DNA from: Arcobacter sp.
GTDB taxonomy: Bacteria > Campylobacterota > Campylobacteria > Campylobacterales > Arcobacteraceae
Direction of reading: 5' to 3'
Assembly (NCBI GenBank): GCA_030635995.1
Contig: DAOVXU010000040.1
Location: 1-11,130, forward strand
Length of the DNA stretch: 11,130 bases
The notes under the pieces were generated by a model, which saw nothing but the letters and a program-made list of their open reading frames with translations, searched no databases and was not told where the DNA came from. Position 1 is the first letter of the stretch; every line of letters starts with the position of its first letter. The translations under genes were made by a program, and so were the position numbers. This document shows, piece after piece, positions 7,176 to 11,130 of this stretch.

Positions 7176-7206
7176 TAATGGTTAAAATATCTAATTTTAA
7201 CCATTA
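7176..7206 (+). terminator. Stem-loop after the DsrE-like gene, probable terminator
   Basis: A perfect 13-bp inverted repeat, TAATGGTTAAAAT / ATTTTAACCATTA with a 5-nt loop (ATCTA), begins 9 nt after the DsrE-like stop. The stem has only two G-C pairs, and the sequence after it (ATTCACTTACTCC) is T-containing rather than a clean U-run, so it would be a weak terminator. Because it lies ~60 nt upstream of the antiporter it could alternatively be an operator. Confidence 0.5.
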
Positions 7207-7254
7207 ATTCACTTACTCCTATATATCCATTATAATATTTAATACTATTATTAG

Positions 7255-7260
7255 TATAAT
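7255..7260 (+). promoter_or_regulatory. -10 box abutting the antiporter start codon (leaderless promoter candidate)
   Basis: TATAAT at 7255-7260 ends 5 nt before the ATG at 7266, so the expected start of transcription coincides with the A of the ATG. It overlaps the right arm of a small palindrome ATACTA-TTAT-TAGTAT (7242-7257). A second TATAAT at 7231-7236 could give a ~20-nt leader instead, but no Shine-Dalgarno exists in either case. Confidence 0.45.
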
Positions 7261-7265
7261 AAACC

Positions 7266-8465
7266 ATGGAAACACATGATTTTTTCTTAACATTGTTTTT
7301 GATACTTATTTTAGCAAGAGTTCTGGGCGAACTTTTTGCAAGGTTTGGTATACCATCTGTACTGGGTGAACTTTTTGCAGGTGTATTATTAGGTTCATCT
7401 GTTTTAGGCATAGTTGAACCAAATGAAGTTATAAATATATTAGCTGAAATTGGTATTATTTTACTTCTTTTTGAAGTTGGTTTAGAAACCGATTTTGATA
7501 GATTAAAAGCAGCAGGTAATAAATCTTTAATTGTTGCTATTTTAGGAGTAATATTACCCTTTACTTTTGGTGTTTCAATTGCATATTATCTTTTTGAATT
7601 AGCTTTTGATATTTCACTTTTTATTGGTGGAACACTTACGGCAACTAGTATAGGTATAACTTTAAGAGTTCTAAGAGATATCCATATGGAAAAAACAAAT
7701 ATTGCTCAAATAGTTATTGGAGCTGCTGTGATTGATGATATAATTGGTATTATATTATTAGTTTTTATCTATGATTATTCTATAGCTAAAGAGGTTAGTT
7801 TTGACCATACACTAAGTGTAACTGGGATGGTTATAGGCTTTTTAGTTCTTGCCCCTATTTTAGCAAAAGCACTATCTTATATAATTCATCAATTCCATAG
7901 TAAACATCTAGTATCTGGATATATGCCAACTATTATTATCTCTCTTATTTTACTTTTTTCATATCTTTCTCACCTAGTTGGAGCTCCTGCTATTTTAGGT
8001 TCATTTGCAACGGGTGTTGCCTTATCTCGTAGATTTTTCTTACCATTTGGTGCATTTTTAAGTACAAACGAAGTATTACTAAATGAAGTTAAAACTAATA
8101 TGACACCTATTATCCAAATGTTTACCCCTATTTTCTTTGTTATGGTTGGATTATCTTTGGACTTAAGAGTGATAGACTTTTCATCATCTACATTTTGGAT
8201 AATGTCTATCTCCTTTATTTTTATAGCCTTTATCACAAAATTTATGGGTGCTTTTGTTATTTTCCAAAAATCAATAAGAAATAATGCAATAATAGGGGTA
8301 TCTATGATACCAAGAGGTGAAGTTGGACTTATATTTGCTGAGATGGGTAGGATAAATGGAGTATTACCAAATGATATATATGCTATGTTAATTTTTGTTA
8401 TTATCGTTACAACAGTAATACCACCATTTATACTAAAAAAATATTTTAAAGTTGAGTGTGTTTAA
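7266..8465 (+). CDS. Kef/NhaP-type cation:proton antiporter (CPA2-like), membrane domain only
   Basis: This 399-residue integral membrane protein has about 12-13 hydrophobic segments. Family marks are the N-terminal LGELFARFGIPSVLGELFAG with LLG following, EIGIILLLFEVGLE (61-74), TATSIG (125-130), the ion-site segment AAVIDD with Asp157/Asp158, GLSLDL (295-300), and PRGEVGLIFAEMG (349-361). These fit Na+/H+ exchanger (PF00999-type) proteins that swap Na+ or K+ for protons across the inner membrane. It ends just after the last helix (LKKYFKVECV), so it lacks the C-terminal TrkA-N/RCK regulatory domain of KefB/KefC. The ATG is the only reasonable start: an in-frame TAA is at 7260-7262, and the N-terminus matches the family. 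There is no Shine-Dalgarno. Its stop is 6 nt from the convergent oxidoreductase stop. The transported ion cannot be told from sequence. Confidence 0.9.
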   Translation: METHDFFLTLFLILILARVLGELFARFGIPSVLGELFAGVLLGSSVLGIVEPNEVINILAEIGIILLLFEVGLETDFDRLKAAGNKSLIVAILGVILPFTFGVSIAYYLFELAFDISLFIGGTLTATSIGITLRVLRDIHMEKTNIAQIVIGAAVIDDIIGIILLVFIYDYSIAKEVSFDHTLSVTGMVIGFLVLAPILAKALSYIIHQFHSKHLVSGYMPTIIISLILLFSYLSHLVGAPAILGSFATGVALSRRFFLPFGAFLSTNEVLLNEVKTNMTPIIQMFTPIFFVMVGLSLDLRVIDFSSSTFWIMSISFIFIAFITKFMGAFVIFQKSIRNNAIIGVSMIPRGEVGLIFAEMGRINGVLPNDIYAMLIFVIIVTTVIPPFILKKYFKVECV

Positions 8466-8471
8466 CCCAAC

Positions 8472-9842
8472 CTATTTTGTATGACAAGCACTTTTATTTA
8501 ATAATATATTTTGAGCAGCTTTTATAAGTGGATAAGTTGTTGGAGCTGGTGTAAGAACTGGCTGTGTCGCAACTTGTAAAGAGATAAGATGATGGGCTGT
8601 TAATTGTGATTCAATAGTAAGACCAATTATATTTATAATCTCTCCAGCCTCTTTATCTCCAACAATTTGCCCACCTATTATTTGGCCACTACTTCTTAAT
8701 GCAATTAATTTAATAAATTGTTTACTAGCATCTGGCATTGTTCCAGGATGTCTATTCATAGATTCAAAAGAACCAACAACATAATCAATATTTTCTTTTT
8801 TTGCTTGTGCTTCAGTCACACCAGCACTTGCAAATGCTCTGTTTCCAATCATAGTTGAAAAAATAGCTATAGTTCCACTAAATCCTTTTAAATATTTTAA
8901 ACCATAAAGTGAATTTGCTGCAACTCTTGCTTCTGCTGCCGATGTTGAAGCCAACATGACTTTTGAGGGATTTCTAGTAATCGAATCTCTTCTTCCACTA
9001 CAATCACCTATAGCAAAGACATCTTTTTGTGTAGTTTTCATATACTCATCTACCCAAATACCACCATACATAGTATCTTTAAGTCCTGATTCCTCAGCTA
9101 AAACTGTATTTGGTTTATATCCTGTACATAATATAATAGCATCACCTTCAATTATAGTTCCATCACAAAGTTCAATAGCAGTTGCTAAATTATCATTTTC
9201 AATAACATTTGAAGCATGCTGACCCAACGATAAATTTATACCCAAATCTCTCATAATATCTTCACCTTGAATAGCTAAATCAGTATCAAAAGAATTTACC
9301 AAAATATTTTTACCACCTATAATAGTTACATCTTTGCCTATACTTTTAAGTTCTATTGCCATCTCAACACCAATAAATCCAGTACCAATAATAATAATTC
9401 TTTTTTTATCTTCTATATAATTTTTAACTTTATCAATATCATCTTTATATTTACTAATAGTAAAAACATTCTCATGATCAAGAGTATGACTCAAGCTTTC
9501 ATGTACAAAGGGTATAGAACCTGTTGCAAATACAAGTTTATCATATACAATAGTATTTTCTAGCCCAAATGCAGTTTTAGTTTTAAAATCAACCTTAACA
9601 ATCTTATCAACTTTTATATCAATCATCTCAACTATCACTCCACCACAAGCCATAGCATTTTTATCACTACTTCCAAGTGTTGTACCAAAAACATATGGAA
9701 TACCACAAGGCACTTGCCCTATTTTTTCTATTTTTACAATTGTAATCTTTTTATCAGGGTAGTTTTCTAGAGCTGTCGTAGCAAGAACCATAGCTGCCGG
9801 TCCACCACCTATTACTAAGATATCTGTTGTTTGAGTATTCAT
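8472..9842 (-). CDS. FAD-dependent pyridine nucleotide-disulfide oxidoreductase (CoA-disulfide reductase/NADH oxidase class)
   Basis: This 456-residue protein has two Rossmann motifs and a C-terminal dimerisation domain, the length and order of CoADR/Nox/polysulfide reductase enzymes. FAD-binding VIGGGPAA is at 10-17, ATGS at 106-109, the NAD(P)-binding IIGTGFIGVEMA at 151-162 and FAD-contacting FAIGDCSG at 276-283. A single redox cysteine, Cys46 in GQVPCGIPY, takes the place of the CxxxxC pair of lipoamide-type enzymes. Cys66 (MACGG) is also nearby. The C-terminus has LQVATQPVLTPAP, at the position of the conserved dimer-interface active-site segment. Such enzymes reduce O2, CoA-disulfide, or poly/persulfides with NAD(P)H; the exact substrate is not readable here. 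The ATG has AAGGA 5 nt upstream and a TATAAT box. The gene is monocistronic and convergent with the antiporter. A DsrE-like protein 1.3 kb away makes a sulfur role thinkable but unproven. Confidence 0.85.
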   Translation of the reverse strand: MNTQTTDILVIGGGPAAMVLATTALENYPDKKITIVKIEKIGQVPCGIPYVFGTTLGSSDKNAMACGGVIVEMIDIKVDKIVKVDFKTKTAFGLENTIVYDKLVFATGSIPFVHESLSHTLDHENVFTISKYKDDIDKVKNYIEDKKRIIIIGTGFIGVEMAIELKSIGKDVTIIGGKNILVNSFDTDLAIQGEDIMRDLGINLSLGQHASNVIENDNLATAIELCDGTIIEGDAIILCTGYKPNTVLAEESGLKDTMYGGIWVDEYMKTTQKDVFAIGDCSGRRDSITRNPSKVMLASTSAAEARVAANSLYGLKYLKGFSGTIAIFSTMIGNRAFASAGVTEAQAKKENIDYVVGSFESMNRHPGTMPDASKQFIKLIALRSSGQIIGGQIVGDKEAGEIINIIGLTIESQLTAHHLISLQVATQPVLTPAPTTYPLIKAAQNILLNKSACHTK

Positions 9843-9860
9843 AACTTTCCTTTTTATATA

Positions 9861-9875
9861 AATGATTATATCATT
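9861..9875 (-). promoter_or_regulatory. Palindromic operator candidate over the -10 box of the oxidoreductase gene
   Basis: AATGAT-TAT-ATCATT is a perfect 6+6 inverted repeat. On the minus strand it contains TATAAT (9865-9870), the best -10 for the oxidoreductase gene; transcription would start near 9858, giving a short ~16-nt leader that holds the AAGGA Shine-Dalgarno. A repressor binding here would block the promoter. The half-sites resemble those of Fur/PerR boxes (AATGAT...ATCATT), although the 3-nt centre differs from the 1-nt centre of the classic Fur site. Confidence 0.4.
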
Positions 9876-9949
9876 AGATTATTAAAAACTATCCTAAAAT
9901 CGAACCTTTATCTTAAATATTTACAATGCATTTAATTTCTACTAAAATA

Positions 9950-10027
9950 TTAACTTAATATAAATGAACTAATCAATCCAATCAGTCCACCAAATACAAC
10001 GCTGCCTAGTTTCACACATCTACCCAT
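9950..10027 (-). CDS. Candidate small hydrophobic peptide of 25 residues
   Basis: From ATG 10027 the peptide is MGRCVKLGSVVFGGLIGLIS followed by SFILS and TAA. It has a short basic start and one membrane-length helix with a glycine-zipper look (GSVVFGGLIG). A Shine-Dalgarno AAAGGAG (10039-10045) lies 11 nt upstream, slightly far. An in-frame GTG at 10049-10051 would give 33 residues, but then AAAGGAG is inside the gene. The coding patch is ~45% G+C by count over 60 bases (9986-10045), clearly above its surroundings. It lies between the oxidoreductase gene and the integrase, on the strand opposite to the integrase. Function is unknown: a toxin-like or membrane peptide of the integrated element, a remnant of a longer gene, or chance are all possible. 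Confidence 0.4.
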   Translation of the reverse strand: MGRCVKLGSVVFGGLIGLISSFILS

Positions 10028-10051
10028 AGCTTCACAAGCTCCTTTATTCAC

Positions 10052-10066
10052 AGTGTTTTAAGCACT
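10052..10066 (+). terminator. Small hairpin with T-rich tail, terminator-like on the plus strand
   Basis: AGTGTT-TTA-AGCACT forms a 6-bp stem (one G-T pair) with a 3-nt loop. It is followed by TTGTATTCTTTTTATTATTT, a T-rich run as in intrinsic terminators. No plus-strand gene precedes it closely, so it would end either an unannotated plus-strand RNA antisense to the small ORF, or nothing. Confidence 0.3.
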
Positions 10067-10108
10067 TTGTATTCTTTTTATTATTTACAGATTTATTCAC
10101 TTTTATAC

Positions 10109-10170
10109 TGTTATTACACAAAATGTAGTAATATTATGTAGTAACAAAATATATACAATGTAATAATGTA
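10109..10170. repeat. Cluster of four TGTARTAA repeats upstream of the integrase
   Basis: One inverted copy, TGTTATTACA (10109-10118), is followed by three direct copies: TGTAGTAATA (10124-10133), TGTAGTAACA (10137-10146) and TGTAATAATG (10159-10168). The first and third form a near-perfect inverted repeat (9 of 10). The start-to-start distance between the first two direct copies is 13 nt and between the next two 22 nt, close to one and two helical turns. The position directly before an integrase gene fits arm-type integrase/excisionase sites or an operator. Confidence 0.55.
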
Positions 10171-10217
10171 TATATAAATAAGATTATAACATTTGTTTGA
10201 TAGTAAAAAGGTAAAGA

Positions 10218-11130
10218 ATGGGTTTTAGAAAAGTAAAAGGTAAAAAGTATAATAGTATTTATGAATACTATAAAAATTCAGATAATGATAAAAAAACTAT
10301 TGCTTTCTATATCCTATATAGAGATCTTGCTAATAATCCAAAAAAAGTTAAATGTAGTGCTACTAATAAAGATGAAGCATTACAAATATTAAATAACAAA
10401 AAAGCTGAACTTTCAAAAGATAGAGCAGAGATAAAACAAGATGCCTCTATGTTGCATCAAAAAGTTATGAATAATAATCTGTCACTAGAAGATGTAGCAA
10501 ATCTTTACTATCCAACTAAAACAACTGTATCTAATAAGATGACTAGTTCTGCCTTTTATAGACTTGTTAATCCAATAATAGGAAAGATGAAGATATCTAA
10601 AATTAAAATAAATGATTTAAAAAATCTTAGTGATACTTTAAAAGCTACAAACTCAAGACAAGGCACCCTACTCAATCCTAGAACTGTAAAGAAAATAATA
10701 AGTAGTATTAGAGCCTTATTTAATTGGGCTGTTAAAGAGGGTTATGTTGATAAAAACCCTGTAGTAATAAAAGAAATTATAAAAGTAGATAATAATGAAG
10801 CAGGAAGAGTTCTTTCAGATGATGAATTAGTAAAGTTATGGAATCTAGATGAATTTGTAATCAAACCTAGATTATTTTTATTTTTAAAAACTTGTTATCA
10901 TACAGGAGCAAGACCATCAGCTGTGATGGATATAAAAGTGAAACATATTAACTTTAATCAAGGGACAATCCATATTAGAGCTATGAAGCAAGGTAAACCT
11001 TATGAGGCTAGAGTTAGTAAAGAATCATTAGAATTACTTAAATCATGGATCAAAAAATATGATTTAGTACATGATAATTTTATTTTTTTTCCAATGCAAC
11101 TATATAGCAGAGCAATAACACAAGAAGAAA
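10218..11130 (+). CDS. Tyrosine recombinase/phage-type integrase, C-terminus cut by window edge
   Basis: The frame is open from ATG 10218 (AAGG 6 nt upstream) to the right edge, 304 codons plus one base. Residues 1-~65 look like an arm-binding domain (short strands, FYILYRD). Residues ~88-181 are the helical SAM-like core-binding domain, ending SSIRALFNWAVKEGYVDKNP. The catalytic domain starts near 198 with VLSDDELVKLW. The first catalytic arginine is R232 in HTGARPSAVMDI (box I), and the beta-hairpin lysine is probably K257 in IRAMKQGK. The HxxR box and the nucleophile Tyr lie beyond the edge. Such enzymes catalyse site-specific integration and excision of phages and genomic islands. The gene reads away from the conserved chromosomal genes, so the element likely extends to the right. 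Whether it is intact cannot be known from this window. Confidence 0.92.
   Translation, partial: MGFRKVKGKKYNSIYEYYKNSDNDKKTIAFYILYRDLANNPKKVKCSATNKDEALQILNNKKAELSKDRAEIKQDASMLHQKVMNNNLSLEDVANLYYPTKTTVSNKMTSSAFYRLVNPIIGKMKISKIKINDLKNLSDTLKATNSRQGTLLNPRTVKKIISSIRALFNWAVKEGYVDKNPVVIKEIIKVDNNEAGRVLSDDELVKLWNLDEFVIKPRLFLFLKTCYHTGARPSAVMDIKVKHINFNQGTIHIRAMKQGKPYEARVSKESLELLKSWIKKYDLVHDNFIFFPMQLYSRAITQEE

Larger units (their letters stand above)
9843..10217. other. 375-nt junction between oxidoreductase and integrase genes
   Basis: The stretch contains the oxidoreductase promoter/operator (9861-9875), the small minus-strand ORF (9950-10027), a hairpin with T-rich tail (10052-10066) and the TGTARTAA repeats (10109-10170). 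No tRNA, tmRNA or other classic attachment gene was found. If the integrase belongs to an integrated element, its left end (att site) is expected somewhere here. The matching right end is outside the window, so it cannot be placed. Confidence 0.5.

Noticed and set aside
7970..8236. Minus-strand open frame inside the antiporter
   Set aside because: It is opposite membrane helices of a clear antiporter, with no independent support.
8956..9222. Plus-strand open frame inside the oxidoreductase gene
   Set aside because: The minus strand here encodes the conserved FAIGDCSG region; the plus frame is a shadow.
9893..9912. Minus-strand AAAGGTTCGATTTTAGGA resembling a tRNA T-arm, possible attachment-site remnant
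   Set aside because: The stem does not pair as a T-arm should, no CCA or acceptor stem follows, and no D- or anticodon arm lies upstream.
10109..10170. Repeat cluster as a CRISPR array or replication origin
   Set aside because: Units are only ~8-10 nt with irregular spacing, there are no spacers of CRISPR size, and no DnaA-box pattern or rep gene is present.

Overview
The window is AT-rich (roughly 30% G+C by eye). Its gene content and protein style suggest a free-living or host-associated member of the Campylobacterota, most likely an Arcobacter-type organism. This is inferred from Lys/Ile/Asn-rich proteins, prepilin leaders of the type KKAFTLME with Ala rather than Gly before the cleavage site, near-consensus TATAAT -10 boxes without clear -35 boxes, and tight overlapping gene spacing. 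No rRNA, tRNA, CRISPR array or insertion sequence is visible.

Layout. (1) Positions 1-2779, minus strand: valS (valyl-tRNA synthetase), followed after 7 nt by the start of a CvfB/YitL-like S1-domain RNA-binding gene that runs off the left edge. (2) Positions 2834-6577, minus strand: one tight operon in the order gspG major pseudopilin, a second type IV pilin-like pseudopilin, gspF platform protein, a GspK-like minor pseudopilin, and an exported L,D-transpeptidase (YkuD fold). The four junctions are overlaps of 32, 11 and 8 nt plus one direct TAG-ATG abutment. Secretin and ATPase genes are not in view. (3) Positions 6578-8465: a divergent promoter region, then on the plus strand a secreted DsrE-like small protein, a stem-loop, and a Kef/NhaP-type cation:proton antiporter whose start codon sits where transcription should begin (probable leaderless mRNA). 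(4) Positions 8472-9842, minus strand: an FAD/NAD(P)-dependent oxidoreductase of the CoA-disulfide reductase/NADH oxidase class, convergent with the antiporter with only 6 nt between stop codons. A palindrome lies over its own -10 box. (5) Positions 9843-10217: a gene-poor junction. It holds a candidate 25-33-residue hydrophobic peptide in a locally GC-richer patch, a small hairpin with a T-rich tail, and four copies of a TGTARTAA motif. (6) Position 10218 to the right edge, plus strand: a tyrosine recombinase (integrase), cut by the window before its catalytic tyrosine. It probably marks the left end of an integrated element extending to the right.

How the parts fit. The pseudopilin/GspF genes make part of a type II secretion or DNA-uptake pseudopilus. 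The translationally coupled L,D-transpeptidase suggests that peptidoglycan remodelling belongs to the same programme. The DsrE-like protein, antiporter and flavoenzyme look like independent single-gene units of sulfur/redox and ion homeostasis. The integrase junction is the accessory boundary. I do not see a complete undescribed defence or other system inside the window. The most novel-looking elements are the pseudopilin-coupled transpeptidase, the integrase-proximal repeats and the small ORF.
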